Assembly (NCBI GenBank): GCA_019914945.1
Contig: CM034105.1
Span: forward strand, 8,618,001 to 8,682,000
Direction: 5' to 3'
Source of the DNA: Typha latifolia
Lineage: Eukaryota; Streptophyta; Magnoliopsida; Poales; Typhaceae
Length of the DNA: 64,000 nucleotides
Of the stretch, positions 20,521 through 32,500 are shown piece after piece. Made by a program: the position numbers and the translations under genes. How positions within the stretch are numbered: the stretch's first letter is position 1; every line of letters begins with the position of its first letter. Below the pieces are notes generated by a model that was not told the origin of the DNA, searched no databases, and saw only the letters and a list, made by a program, of their open reading frames with translations.

Positions 20521-23049
20521 TGTAACACCCCAAAATAAATAAATAAATAAATAAATAAAAAACCTTTGACCGACGCACGTGCCGAGCATGTGCGTCGGCC
20601 TGTCGACCTGCCACCCTGCCCTCTTTCCTTTTCTTCTTCTTCTTCCCTTCCTTTGCCGTGCACGCCATCCTCCCCCCATCTCCCTCATCTCTTCTTTCCC
20701 TCACCGCAGCCCCTCCTTTCTCCTCTCTCTCCCCCGTGGTTGCCGATAGCCGCCGAAGCCGCCGAGCTCGCCGACCCCCCCCCTCCGGTAAGCTCCTTCC
20801 CCTCCTTCCTTTCTCCCCTTTCTCCTTCCCCTCCTCGGCCTCGTCTTTGTGCCGGACCCCCATGCCGCCGCCCCTACGCCGCCGCGGCCTCGTGCGCGCC
20901 GCCGCAGCCCCGCGGCCCCGCAGCCTCGTGGGCGCTTCCCTCCGCCTCACCCTCCTTCCATCGGTAGTGGAAGGAGATGAGGTGGATGGGTGGGGGTTAA
21001 ACCCCACCCATTTCCCCCCAGTGGGCCGCACCACTGCGGCCCACTAATCTGTTGGGGTGGGGGCGGCACCGGGCCACTGACCCACCGGCCCTGCAGGGTG
21101 GGTGCGGGCCGCAGCCCACCAAGACTCGGGTGGGCTGCAGGCCGCAGCCCACCTAGCCTTAGATCCGGGTGGGCTGCAGGCTGCAGCCCATTAGCCCATT
21201 GTGGAGTGGGCTGCAGTCTGCAGCCCACTATTCCAACCTTGGTGGGCTGTGGCTGGGCCCCCAGCCCACCAAGGCCCTTTTGCTTGTGGGTTGGGTTTGG
21301 GCCTACCCTTTGCCTCTACCCTAGCCATTTTGGGGCCATTTGGACCCTATAACCCTGTTTATCATTTTCACCTGTTTTGATTAGCCTGATCCTTAATTTT
21401 GGGATAACATAAGATTCCTAGGATACCTTTGACTCGTACCAAACAAACATAAATGTGCTAATAAGATAAGTAATTCTATTAGTTCGCTAATGACTTTACT
21501 TGCATGAATTAATAAGATTGACACCGCGTGAGGAAGATTTTGGGATCCCGGACTAGCTGACGAGTTTTACTATACCGTGGAGACCCCCCAGGCGAGTAGA
21601 GTTATACAAATCTAGCATAACATAATTACAGTCATTATACCTGTGTAGGAAATGTCGGTATTAATGCATGTAGTTGGTACTCCCTATTATATCTTTTGCA
21701 TACGTAGTTATTTATAACATGTTCATCATAGTATTATGAGAATGTTAATGTGACATCAACATTAGTATGACATGTGTCCGGTATGGTATACCATTGCATA
21801 GATGTATGATTGCTGTGAACGTAGAATGTAATGATCATGATGACTATAACATGCTTTATACACTCATAAACACTGCACCACTTCCACCTATCATTAGTAG
21901 TCGAATTCTGACTAGGCAGTACCCCTACTCACTCAGCCCAGGGTTAAGGGTAGAGTGTATCTTATATGACTATACTATTAGCGGCCTACACCTGAGGTCG
22001 GGAAGCCTGTGTGGCATTCAGGTAGTTATACTGCATAGTTAGGACTAGATTATGATGATAGAAGAACATGATTGTGAGGCGGGGATATATCTCTAGCGGT
22101 ACCCGACGACGTAGGGTTAGGGCGTCTATTGATGAGCCGAGGGCTCCCGATTCTCCCGCCGAAGGCGGTGATGATTTAGAGAGAGTGAGATATGGGCTTA
22201 CGACCGGGGTCCTGAGTCTGATGGCCATAGACAACCGGTCACATGTAGTGTCGCCATACACGTGTAGGTGACATTACCGCTAGATGTGTATATATCCCCC
22301 CTCGATGTATGAGATGATGGATGATTGTTTCTTAAGAGTATTTACCCTGTGTGGTGAATAGCTCGGTGAGCGATGATAAGTATGATTATTGCCTTGGTAG
22401 ACATGAGATGACTAAACTGCTATTTTATTGCTATGCATAATATGTAAAACCTATGATTGAGATGTGTATGAAAAGAGATTGTCTCAAGCTTTATATCTGT
22501 GTGAACTTATCATAATACGTTTAGGATCTAGCATGTTCTAGGATTGTGACTGGTAATCTTTATCAATTGCATTGACTTAGTAAATTGTGGTAAGTCATTT
22601 CAATAAGCATATCGTTATCGTTAGCAAATATGGGCATACATTGGATATATACATGCGATGTCATTAATTTAGATTGTATGAATCCTACTCATTTGGCCGT
22701 AAGCTCACCCTCGTGGCGGTATTATTTCAGAGCTAGGGGACGCAGGTGCGGGTAGCGAGGAGTAGCCGCTTTTCTTTCCAGTACGTATATTAGTGTATTA
22801 AGCCCCTGCGAGGGTGTGATGATGACGTTGTATTTTCTTGGACTTTAGCATTGTATTTTGGATGTATATTTGGAAGGCTTGTTGTGGCCTGTGGACTTGT
22901 CTCCGGACTCTTATAATTGAGTTTATTTATGGTGAAATTGTGCTGTTGTGTGCCTTGTGAAATCCTTGTACTGACAGGTCATGTGATACACCGCGTGGGG
23001 GGATTTACCCACGCGGTTTACACATGTATTTGGAGGTTTGGGTGTTTCA
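20521..23049 (+). mobile_element. Nested solo LTR (TGTAACACCCC...GGGTGTTTCA) with perfect target duplication
   Basis: A 2529-bp unit with near-inverted termini is flanked by identical GCATG at 20516-20520 and 23050-23054. It lies inside solo LTR A2. It carries an (AAAT)n run at 20531-20558, a GC-rich leader with splice-donor-like CCGGTAAGCTCC (20785-20796), and an array of GC-rich hairpins at 20988-21274. No internal coding region. Confidence 0.92.
20988..21274. repeat. Array of six perfect GC-rich inverted repeats in the nested LTR
   Basis: The hairpins span 20988-21009 (GGGTGGGG/CCCCACCC), 21021-21044 (GTGGGCCGCA/TGCGGCCCAC), 21129-21153 (GGTGGGCTGC/GCAGCCCACC), 21170-21190 (TGGGCTGCAG/CTGCAGCCCA), 21206-21228 (GTGGGCTGCAG/CTGCAGCCCAC) and 21237-21274 (CCTTGGTGGGCTG/CAGCCCACCAAGG). 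Loops range from 1 to 12 bases. Confidence 0.92.
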
Positions 23050-24059
23050 GCATGTGTGGCGAGTTATCCTCACGAGGTTTCTATCAGCTAGGATGGTGCC
23101 CGATCTGGATGGATGTTGATACCCTTGTGGGTGGCGGGATATGGTTATATTTGAGATACTCTTGCGGGTGACAGACTATACTCTGAGCCTTCGGATATGA
23201 TGTTGAGACTAGGTACCAGGTGTTGACTGTGCACAGTGGTCTAGTATGATGATGACATATAGAGCTGACATTGATGACTGAGATGTTGAGAACTGCATGT
23301 GATTTTATTCTCATCTGAATACCCGATTATCAAATAGTCAATTTACATCATATATGATTGCATTTGATATTATGGCATGGTCATAGACGGCATGCATCAT
23401 GTGTCATATTTGAGAGAGTTATGATGATAATATGACATGGAGATTATTTATATATTGTCGAGGATTATATATTTTATCAGTTATGATATGTTATCTATTT
23501 TTTATTTATATATTATTGATAAAATATTCATATACTCATTCATGACATGATGCTCTTTCTGATTCATATTATTCAGTACATGATTTACTTTCTGTTTGGC
23601 ATCACTGATTCAGGGTAAGGTCTATTCACTAAGCCTTTTGCTCATGACTATGTTGTTTCTTTTCTAACCCCCTTAGATATGTGATACGTGATAGCGATTT
23701 GAGATATCTTGAGGAGATATTTTAGAGCAAAGATAAGGTGAGCTATAGACGTGAGTTGGTATAGAAGATAGTTTGACTAGATATTGAGTTGTACCATTAT
23801 TTGATATTTATATTTTATTGTATCAGATAGTGATTTGTATAATACATGTCATATTATAGTGTACTTGTGTATTAGTTGTTTAGTTGTATCTTGATGGTTT
23901 GTTGTGGCCTATGTGGGTCCTACTAGATTATGTAGTGGTCTAGTGTATATTATTGTGGACTTAGATATTCATATGTTAATAAGTTTATTTGGTTGATAGT
24001 ATGATTTATTTGGTGTTGGATTATGTGAGCATGGATATGTTAGCTTGGGACCCGTCACA

Positions 24060-25570
24060 TTTAATTTTCGGAGCATGTGGATAAAATTTAAGCAAGAAAA
24101 CAAAGATTTACGACTTGATGGTGTTCGATTTTCGCCGATTCTAGTGATGCAGTCAATGGTGCGGCTGCTTGTATGAGTGATTTGGCCTATCTTTTTTAGT
24201 TAGGACCAGCAAGAGATGAGCCTCTAATGAGTCCGAGTACTACAAATAAATTATCTAATTTATTAGATAAATTTGCTAGACTGTTTGAGGAACCAAAGGA
24301 GTTGCCACCAAGGCGAACGGCATACCATTGCATAGAGATTGTGCCCAGGGCTCCACCGGCGAACGTGAGGCCATATCGATATCCACATATGCAAAAGAAA
24401 GTTATCTCCAAGATGGTAGCCGAGATGTTGGAACAAAGCCTCATACAACCAAGTCATAGCTTTTATTCATCGCCCGTGCTATTGGTGCGGAAGGACGGGA
24501 CATGACATTTTTGTGTCGACTACCGGGCACTAAACGCTATCATCGTTAAGGCCGGTATCCCATTATGGTCATAGAGGAGCTATTGGATGAGCTTGTAGGG
24601 GCGATCATATTCAGCAAGCTTGACTTGAAGACCGCGAATCATTAAATTAGAGTTCAACGGACAGGCTCTACGAGTTTCGAGTGATGCCCTTTGGTCTCAC
24701 CAATGCTCCAACTACTTTTCAAGGCCTCATGAATGAATTTTTTGGCCTCTACTGCGAATATATGTCTTGGTATTCTTTGATGACATTTTGGTGTACAGTA
24801 GGACTGAATTGGAGTATTGGCAACATTTAGAGGATGTGTTGAATTTGTTGAAGCAAAACCAGCTGAAGATTAAGAAGTCCAAGTGTCTATGGGGAGTACT
24901 ACAAGTGGAGTATTTAGGCCACATCATCACAACAGAAAGAGTGACGGCGGATCCTCAAAAGGTAGCATGCATGACCGCTTGGCCGATCCCTACTTCTACC
25001 ACATGATTACGAGGATTCTTAGGGCTGACAAGGTATTATCGCTGCTTCATCGCCGGGTATGGCAAGATCGCTGCTCCTCTCACTTCTTTGCTAAGGAAAG
25101 ACTCTTTTAGATGGACGGATGAAATCATTACAACCTTTGAAAAACTGAAAACAGCAATGACAACGGTGCCTGTTCTAGCTCTACCGGACTTCACCAAAGA
25201 GTTCGTTGTGGAATGTAATGTGTCGGGAGTTGGCATAGAAGCTGTACTAATGCAAGGAGGACGTCCTATAGCCTTTCTTAGTAAAGCTTTATCACAAAAA
25301 TCCTAGCAATTATCGACCTAAGAGAGAGAGAGAGAGAGATGTTAGCAATTCTATATGTGGTAATAAAGTGGAGGTCTTATTTGATCGGTAGGCGATTCAT
25401 TATCTGAACCGATCACAAGAGCCTTTCATATTTTATGGGACATCGTAGAAACACTTCGCACAGTAGAGATGGGTCACAAAATTACTGAGGTATGATTATG
25501 AAATCCAATACAAGAAGGGAATGGAAAATAGAGCGGCAGATACACTATCGCACCAATCTAATATCGCCGA
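24060..25570 (+). pseudogene. Reverse transcriptase and RNase H of D1 (decayed)
   Basis: The frame resumes after the nested LTR. RT motifs are RTAYHCIEIVPRAPPANVRP at ~24313-24372, SSPVLLVRKDGT at 24470-24505, [15 protein letters not shown] near 24684-24728 and FFDDILVYS at 24773-24799. The connection domain follows, then RNase H (FVVECNVSGVGIEAVLMQGG at 25201-25260). A stop at 25303 precedes a GA microsatellite (25322-25339) and the ADTLSHQ linker at ~25540. Many stops and indels. Confidence 0.9.
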
Positions 25571-26675
25571 GCTCACAGCATATTCTTCTCTTACTTTTCC
25601 CTTCCTTGACGAGCTGAGGTATGCATGTACATTTGACCTAGATGTTTTGAGATTGTTACAGGGGGTATTGGATGATCCGGAACGCCATCCAGAGTTGGAG
25701 AACTGAGGCAGTTTGCTGTTGGACCACGGGTGCATTCGGGTGCCCGCAAATGATGGATTGCGGTAGAAATTATTGGAGCATTTCCACCAAACTCCAAAGG
25801 CTGGTCATGAGGGTGTCTTGAGGACTTATAAGAGGATATCATAGAGCTGCACATAGCCAGAACTAAGGCGGGATGTGAGGAGTTTTGTCCATGCTTGTAA
25901 AGTCTGTCAAAGGGTTAAGGCGACCACATTGAAACTGACCAAATTACTTCAGCCTCTACCGATACTGGACCGTGTTTGGGAAGATATTTATATAGATTTT
26001 ATAGTCCGCTGGTACATGGTTATTCCGTTATTTTTGTGGTGGTTGACAGATTGAGCAAGTATGCGCACTTTTCAGCATTGTCACATCCATTTTCAGCCAT
26101 GTCAGTGGCTGATATTTTTGTTAGAGATGTTGCTCATTTGCATGGCATCCCACACACGATTGTCTTCGATCATGATCGTGTATTTGTGAGCAATTTTTGG
26201 ATGGAATTTTTTAAATTGTAGGAGACTCGATTGAACTTCAGTTTAACCTACCATCTACAGACGGACGACCAAACCAAAGTGGTTAATCAAGGCATTGAGC
26301 AGTACTTGCGGTGCTTTGTTGGAGAGATGCCGAGACGATGATTGAAGTTCTTACTGTGGGCAGAGTGGTCTTACAACACCGTTCACCACAGCAGTATTGG
26401 CATGACTCTATTTGAGGTGGTGTGCACGGCTTCAACATTACGTGCCTATGACCCAGTGTCATCTGTAAATCGGACAGAGGTGGACTTAGCATTGATAGAT
26501 AGAGATGTCACATTGAGGAGGTTGGATGCCCATCTTAAACTTGCTCAAAATTGCATGAAGCAAATTTATGATCGCAGTCATCGAGAGCAAGAGTTCGACA
26601 TCGATAGTTGGATATTTGTGAGGGTACAACTATATCGACAGGTGATCTTATGTCCGATACGTAACCAAAAGTTAG
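25571..26675 (+). pseudogene. Integrase remnant of D1
   Basis: Zinc-binding H...H...C..C elements are seen between ~25770 and 25910. The DDE core follows: [19 protein letters not shown] at 26035-26091, DHDRVFVSNFW at 26168-26200 and a YHLQTDDQTKVVNQG region at 26250-26295 that keeps the third acidic neighbourhood. Frameshifts lie near 25985 and 26310, with stops at 26219 and 26339. It ends at LYRQVILCPIRNQKLAH, where the sequence jumps into LTR DNA. Confidence 0.88.
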
Positions 26676-26958
26676 CACATCCACCCTCATCTCTATTATC
26701 ATCTATAACCCTAACATCCACTCCACCCGTCACCACCACTATCATCCGCTCTATATCGTATTTTCGTCCCAGTTGCAATCAGAATCTGCGAAGGACATAA
26801 ATACAAAAAACGTAGATCAGAAAGTTACGAATCGATCCAACTTGGTTTCGTAATTTTTTGACTACGGAAGAAAATTTGGTGAATATTTTCCCTCGGTTGC
26901 ACGGACTGCTTTCTGCAATTAATCCAGATCTTGAAGGGATCATTCCGTAGCTTATCAG
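26676..26958 (+). repeat. 3' LTR of D1 (5'-truncated, fused to integrase)
   Basis: From CCACCCTCATCTCTATTATC onward the sequence matches the right part of the 5' LTR of D1 (16650-16925), ending GTAGCTTATCA. The integrase C-terminus, polypurine tract and U3 are deleted: the codons for KLAH abut the LTR interior. The ORF at 26342-26800 is therefore an artefactual fusion. Confidence 0.8.
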
Positions 26959-27028
26959 GATGGCTTTTTGCAGATGACAGCAACAAGCGTGCGCACCCCA
27001 ACCACCAACAAAGGCATCAAGGGTCGAG

Positions 27029-27111
27029 GGTGACACACACCCAAACTACTACTACCGTAACTAACCAATAGTGGCTAGCTGGTCGTGGCGAGCCCCACAA
27101 CCTCCTTCACT

Positions 27112-27152
<41 letters not shown>

Positions 27153-28993
27153 TTCTCTCAGTTCTCATCTCCCTCAACCTCTCTCTCTATCTTTCTTGAA
27201 CTATCGGTACACTTGGAACCCGTCGCTGCCACCACCACCGCCACCGAGCCGCCGATGAAGCCTTTCTCCCCCTCATTTCTTTAATTCTCTCCCTTGCTTT
27301 CTCTTCCTTAGGCTCGAGTTTGTTGAAACCAAGCTGTTGGCGACCGGCCAGCAGTGGCCATTCCCCTCCCGACCAGCCCAACTTCCCCTCCCTTCCCATC
27401 TCTCTCTCTCTCTCTTCTTCTTCTTCTTCTTCTTCTTCCTCGGTTCTTCTCCACTACTTAAACCTAGGCTCAGCCAAACACTAGTAGTGGAGTTTTATTT
27501 CCATTTATTTATGTATTTTATTTTAGTTGATGCAAATAGATTATATAGGTGGTTAATCATTTTAATAATATATATATATATATTTTTGGTAATTATAATT
27601 TATTATTAACTATTAGTTTATATAATTAAGTAAAGACTATGTAGTTCTGTATTAATCAAGATAGAGCAAGAATCACAAATTAGATATATTTAGATTTTGT
27701 CGATACTTATATTTTTATTTATAATTATATATATATTTAGACTTTTATTCTAATTTTGTAGTTACATACTCGAACTATTTTTTATATAAAAGAACAATAA
27801 GTTTTTTTTCTTATTTGATAACTAATATTTTATAATAATATTATATTTATAGTATTAGAATTATATTTATAATGTAAATCTAGTTAGTTAATAAAAATAA
27901 AAGTAATAACTCTAAACCTAATAAATTATTATATATTATAAAATTGATTCTAATTAGATAAACGACTATCTTTATACTGCCTAAATATTTTTAGATCTCA
28001 AACCTTGTATTTAAAACCCCGTGGACCTTATTAATGATGAGTTGACGCTTAGTTGACGAACATAAGAGATATGTATTTTGTGTTTTCTGATCAAACTATG
28101 AATAATTACCCCCTAGATAGATTTGCTATATTAGGATATATTATATATTTATATATATGTATTTTGCTTTAGCCTCCGGTATGATTATATAAGTATATAA
28201 ATATACAGATGATAAAGAATGAGCATATTTTTATCATTCATTTGTTAGGATGATCTCGGTCATGAGGATGCAGAGTTGATTAATTGTATGAATATGCATG
28301 TGATATATATATATATATATATATATTTGAGACTGTACTACATCATATTTCTCTTAGCTTTGTTACCACATAAATTCTTGATATGCTTGATTTGTTATAG
28401 TACTGTATAAATGCATATTATTTAAAAGAAAAGTATGAAATATCATTGATATGATAGTTGATAAAAAACGTGAGGATACTTAAGTAGACACGAGGGTTAG
28501 GATGCGAGGTTAGTAGTGTGTGCGCGATTATGTGGCCTTATGTCTGAGGTTAGTAGTCTGTGTGTGCAACAAACATTTAAACACATACCTTTCAGTAGGG
28601 CATATGTGGCGAATTATTCTTACGTGATTTCTTTTAGCTAGAAGGGTATTTGGTTTAGATGGACATTAATACTCTTAGAGGATGACAGAGTATGATTATG
28701 ACTAACATAGAGGATGGCAGGGTATGCTTTAAGCCTTCGAACAGGATGATGAGAACGAGTACTGAGTTTTAATCATGCATGGTGGTCTAATACGATAATA
28801 TTCTTTAGAGTTGATATTGATGATTGAGATATTAAAAAATACATTAATTTTTTTATATGTTGACATACATGATTATTAAGTGGTTATTATGTATCATCTA
28901 TTATTGCATTTGAAATTGTCATAGTATGATCATGGTCGATACATATCATAATAGTATGATTATATCACTATATATATATTGTTGAGGATATAT
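27029..28993 (+). mobile_element. Truncated LTR A4 (same family as A1/A2)
   Basis: It starts near GTGACACACACCC and shows the family's CT-rich leader with (AT)n at 27114-27148, the AT-rich middle and the 3' portion (AATAATTACCCCCTAGAT at 28101, GTCTGTGTGTGCAACAAAC at 28555, ACTCTTAGAGGATGACAGAG at 28671). It stops abruptly at the duplicated segment ending at 28993, missing the last ~700 bases. Target duplication not found. Confidence 0.7.
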
Positions 28994-29135
28994 GTACATG
29001 CTTATTTTGGTGATGGTAGTCGATGTAGACTCAGTTTCAGCTACTCTGATTTTTTGAGTTATCTTCTATTAAAGCACAAGCACTCGGATATATTTAGAAG
29101 CTTTCCTCACTATATATATATTGTTGAGGATATAT
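28965..29135. repeat. Perfect 29-bp direct repeat bracketing 113 bp
   Basis: A 29-bp sequence (TCACTATATATATATTGTTG plus GAGGATATAT-type tail) occurs at 28965-28993 and again, identically, at 29107-29135. The first copy belongs to LTR A4. The second abuts the 3' flank of the ABC transporter gene. The intervening DNA resembles neither neighbour. Confidence 0.9.
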
Positions 29136-29491
29136 CTAGTTCACTTCTTCCAAACTTTGGGGGTTCAAAGATAGATAGAAAATACGTCATTCAGACTTCA
29201 TATTGGAGTTAGATAAGAGCAGTAATGTGGGTCAAGACTAACTAATCTTGCTCTCACTCCATCTGAAATTTCTGGGCCCTATAATTCACTTCTCACATTT
29301 TCCTCTTTGTAGTTTCATGGCTATAATGAAATATAACTAGGATTCAGCTCACTTTCTTAAAAATGGACCTCAATGATATTTAAAAGAAATAGATACTGTC
29401 AGTACACTTGCACAGGTCCTATATTCCTCCAAGTGCTCACCTAGTCCATCATAAAAATTCGATGGAACAAATGAACTCAGTAATGCAGAGG
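29136..29491 (-). other. 3' flank / 3' UTR of the ABC transporter gene
   Basis: Some 355 bases of non-repetitive DNA follow the stop codon (on the minus strand) before LTR debris. The 3' UTR and polyadenylation site must lie here; no signal can be chosen with certainty. Confidence 0.4.
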
Positions 29492-29572
29492 CTAAGCGAA
29501 TGCATCAGCCTGTCGTTTCACTAGCCTTGCATATAATCCATCCTTTTGCATGAGCTCCCTATGGTTGCCCAC
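29492..29572 (-). CDS. ABCB26: ABCB26-like, last exon
   Basis: Twenty-six codons plus TAG, preceded by acceptor CTATTCAG. Encodes [20 protein letters not shown]..., the conserved tail after the H-loop exon. Phase 0. Confidence 0.93.
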   Translation of the reverse strand: MGNHRELMQKDGLYARLVKRQADAFA

Positions 29573-32500
29573 CTGAATAGAGACAAAATATTTTCTAGTT
29601 ATAAGTGACAAACTTTACAGACATTTTTGTTCATCATGTGAGTCATGCCAGATATAGAAAATCTTCAGTATAAGGCTATAAGCAATGTGGAAGGATATAG
29701 ATTTGATCAAGTCCTCAGTAACAAAAGAAAAGTAAAGAGGAAAGGAGAGGGATCGCCCAAGACATGATTTCATTGTTAATGCAAACTAGCAATTTAAGAT
29801 CTGTATTTGTGAAATTCTAGGATCCTATCTATAAATTTTTCAGAAGTAGGCTAACACGAGATTACTAATCCTTCTTCATCACTCCCTCATTCCCTCTTGT
29901 GCTTTAGGAACATTAATACAATCATCAGTTCATCATTGATAGTTCTATATCAGTGCAACACTAAAATAACAAAGATCCTGACTAGCTTTGTGCAAATATC
30001 TAAATCTTGTCAGAGTGCCGCTTACCTAGTATGTTCATAAGCATAAAAAATGAATTACTGTTGAAATTGAATAGTTCATAAATAACTTTTTAGCATCAAA
30101 GAGAACATGTTTTATACTTGTGTTCCTTGCACAAAATAGAGATGAAAGGTAGAAAGGGATCCATATACCCCATAGGGTGGGACTATAGGGTCGTTTGTTG
30201 TTTTGTTATAGCAGTGAATTCATGCTTATCTACTTTCTGCAACAGATTACTAAGGTACAGACATTGAATTAGATACACATACCTCAGCAATTCTTCCACT
30301 ATCCATTACAATAATCCTATCAGCAGCTTGAATTGTAGATAGTCTGTCAAATTCAATTTCTATTAGCTGACACTAAGGCTCTACGAAGATAGGGTCAATG
30401 GCACTGGAAAGTACCTGTGTGCAATGACAACCACGGTTCTCCTTGTCCTGAATCCATCTTGGACTGATCGAATGACACCCTGAATCAAGCCAATAGTACA
30501 AAATCATTTTGGATTAACCAACTCTTGATACAATTGAATAGTCTCCAAAGAGTTTACCTTCACATAATGTTCACTCTCTGCATCCAGCGCACTTGTAGCT
30601 TCATCAAGAATCAAGATAGTAGGGTTTCTAAGAATAGCCCTGGCAATAGCAATCCGTTGCTTTTGACCTCCACTAAGAAGAGTATTATCAACAAGAGTAT
30701 CATAACCATTGGGCAAAGATAATATGAACTCATGTGCAAAAGCCTGCTTTGCAGCCCATTCCACTTCTTCATGACTGACTTCCCTCGGGGAACCATACTT
30801 TATATTTGAACTGACATCCATCCGAAAAAGGCGTGGTTCCTGCATATATCAGGTGAAGTTAAGGTTAGTGATCTGAAAGAAAAAAAATATTCACAAACAA
30901 ATTAGTAACTTTCATTTTTTGAGTTAATTTATAACCTGCCCTACAAAGCCAATTCTTTCCCTGAACCATTTGACGTCCAATTCTCCAAGTGGGATACCAT
31001 CAACTAATATCTGCAATAAGGAAAATAGAGGGTACAGATCAAACCATTTTGCAAATTATGACCATTTACTATGAATATTTTCAAATTGATATTCAGGGTA
31101 CCAACCGGAAAGTTACCTGACCATTTGTTGGTTCATATAAACGTAGTAGTAGATTGACAAGTGTGCTTTTCCCACTTCCACTAAGGCCAACCTAATATAC
31201 AATGAAAAAGATCTACTTCTGTTATGTAAGTTTTTACATAATTAAAATTATAGTGAAATTTAGCTTTCTTACAATTGCGACTACTTCATTTGGATGTACT
31301 GACAGTGAGATTTGTTGCAAAACTGTAACCTAATAGAAAAAATAAACACAATTAATATATGAAAGTAATTCCGCTGTATTGGAATAAATAATTCTACTGA
31401 ACATCCAAACTAAGATACTATTTACTTTCAAATAGAAGAAATGATAACTATGCATTTTCTGATCTAATGTCAACCATGGTCGATTAATTTCATTTATTCT
31501 CTGCTATATCCAATTATTGATAATGAAATTTATAGCAAAAGGTGCCAACTTCATCATAATTTGACCGGATTATTTGTTGGCATGTATATGTATAATTATG
31601 TAAGGTTAAACGAGTTTAAGTATATCTAGTTTTACTTCTGGAGCAATGCTCAACAACTGAAAGATCAGGTATTATCAAATCTTGTTTGACAATGTTGGAA
31701 TCTTAGTTATCTTTAAATCAGTTTGCATGTGACCTTTTTACGTAAACAGACATAGCAAGTTAGTGGCACAAGGAGTGTCTCTTACCCATAGACACAATTA
31801 TGCCAAGTTGTGAGAACCAGAAAAAAAAATGGGGTCGCACGTACAGTGCATGTGCGCTCCCCTTCATTTCTCCTTCGCAGTTACACGACGGAGTGGCCGA
31901 AAGATTTCGGCCACTCCAAATCCAAATCTAATCTCAGATTTCGATTTAAAAATATATCCTATAAATTAAAAGTCTAACCCTATTATAGGGGGTTCTCTCC
32001 TTCTCTTTCCTTCCCATCGGAGCACCCACTGTCAAATCAAATCGCCGGAGCACTATCGGAGCGAGCGGAGACCACTCAACGACTCGCAGGTAATCCCTCT
32101 CCTGTCCCTCATAATTAATTTAAGTTTAATAAGTTAGAATTAAAAAACCTACTTTCGGGGCGAAGTGACATCGTCGGTAAATCGAGTCGGATGGCGGCTT
32201 CGGGTCGCCACCGCTCATGTGCTAGAGTGTCGTACCATTGGCCTCGTGTTGTAGGCATGCTTCATTAGAGCCCTCATGGCTTAGATCACCGCCGACCTTG
32301 AGTTAGGAGCATTGGTCATCGGCGGCGGCTTCTCCTCCACCTCGTGTGGTTGTCGTGGTCGCGATCGTGGTGGGGAGCATAGGTTGTGGTCGGTAACTGC
32401 CAACAGCGGCGATTGCCGGTGGATTCTCTCCCTCATCTCTCTCTTTTCCTTGCATCGATCTCGAGGAAGAAGGGTGGAGGATGGGGCTTGGGTTAGACCG

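Larger units (their letters stand above)
18629..24059 (+). mobile_element. Solo LTR A2, itself split by a second solo LTR
   Basis: It begins TGTAACAACC and ends GACCCGTCACA. Without the insertion at 20521-23049 it is ~2.9 kb, like A1 (2.8 kb). Collinear landmarks with A1 include the GGCACG-rich start, CTCTCT leader, ACGTGTAAA/TATATA stretch, GTGAGTAGTCTTATCC (19930 here, 8360 in A1), AAGGTCTATTCACT (23617; 9489 in A1) and TTGTTGTGGCCTATGT. It interrupts D1 between protease and RT. No clear 5-bp duplication was found (GCTTG left, TTAAT right). Confidence 0.8.
16266..26958 (+). mobile_element. Ty3/Gypsy element D1, interrupted by nested solo LTRs
   Basis: A 5' LTR lacking its U3 end, PBS, gag, zinc knuckle and protease occupy 16266-18628. 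RT, RNase H, integrase and a truncated 3' LTR resume at 24060-26958. The intervening 5.4 kb is solo LTR A2 with another LTR inside it. D1 is the same family as D2 at 47363-50434. The coding parts carry many stops and frameshifts. Confidence 0.88.

Noticed and set aside
20399..21352. Long open frames up to 211 codons on both strands
   Set aside because: They lie in the GC-rich leader and hairpin array of the nested solo LTR, and are low-complexity Pro/Arg/Gly without a recognisable domain.
26342..26800. 152-codon open frame as a single protein
   Set aside because: Only the first part is integrase; the rest is translated LTR across a deletion junction.
27114..27148. (AT)n run considered as a promoter or replication feature
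   Set aside because: An ordinary microsatellite in an LTR leader.
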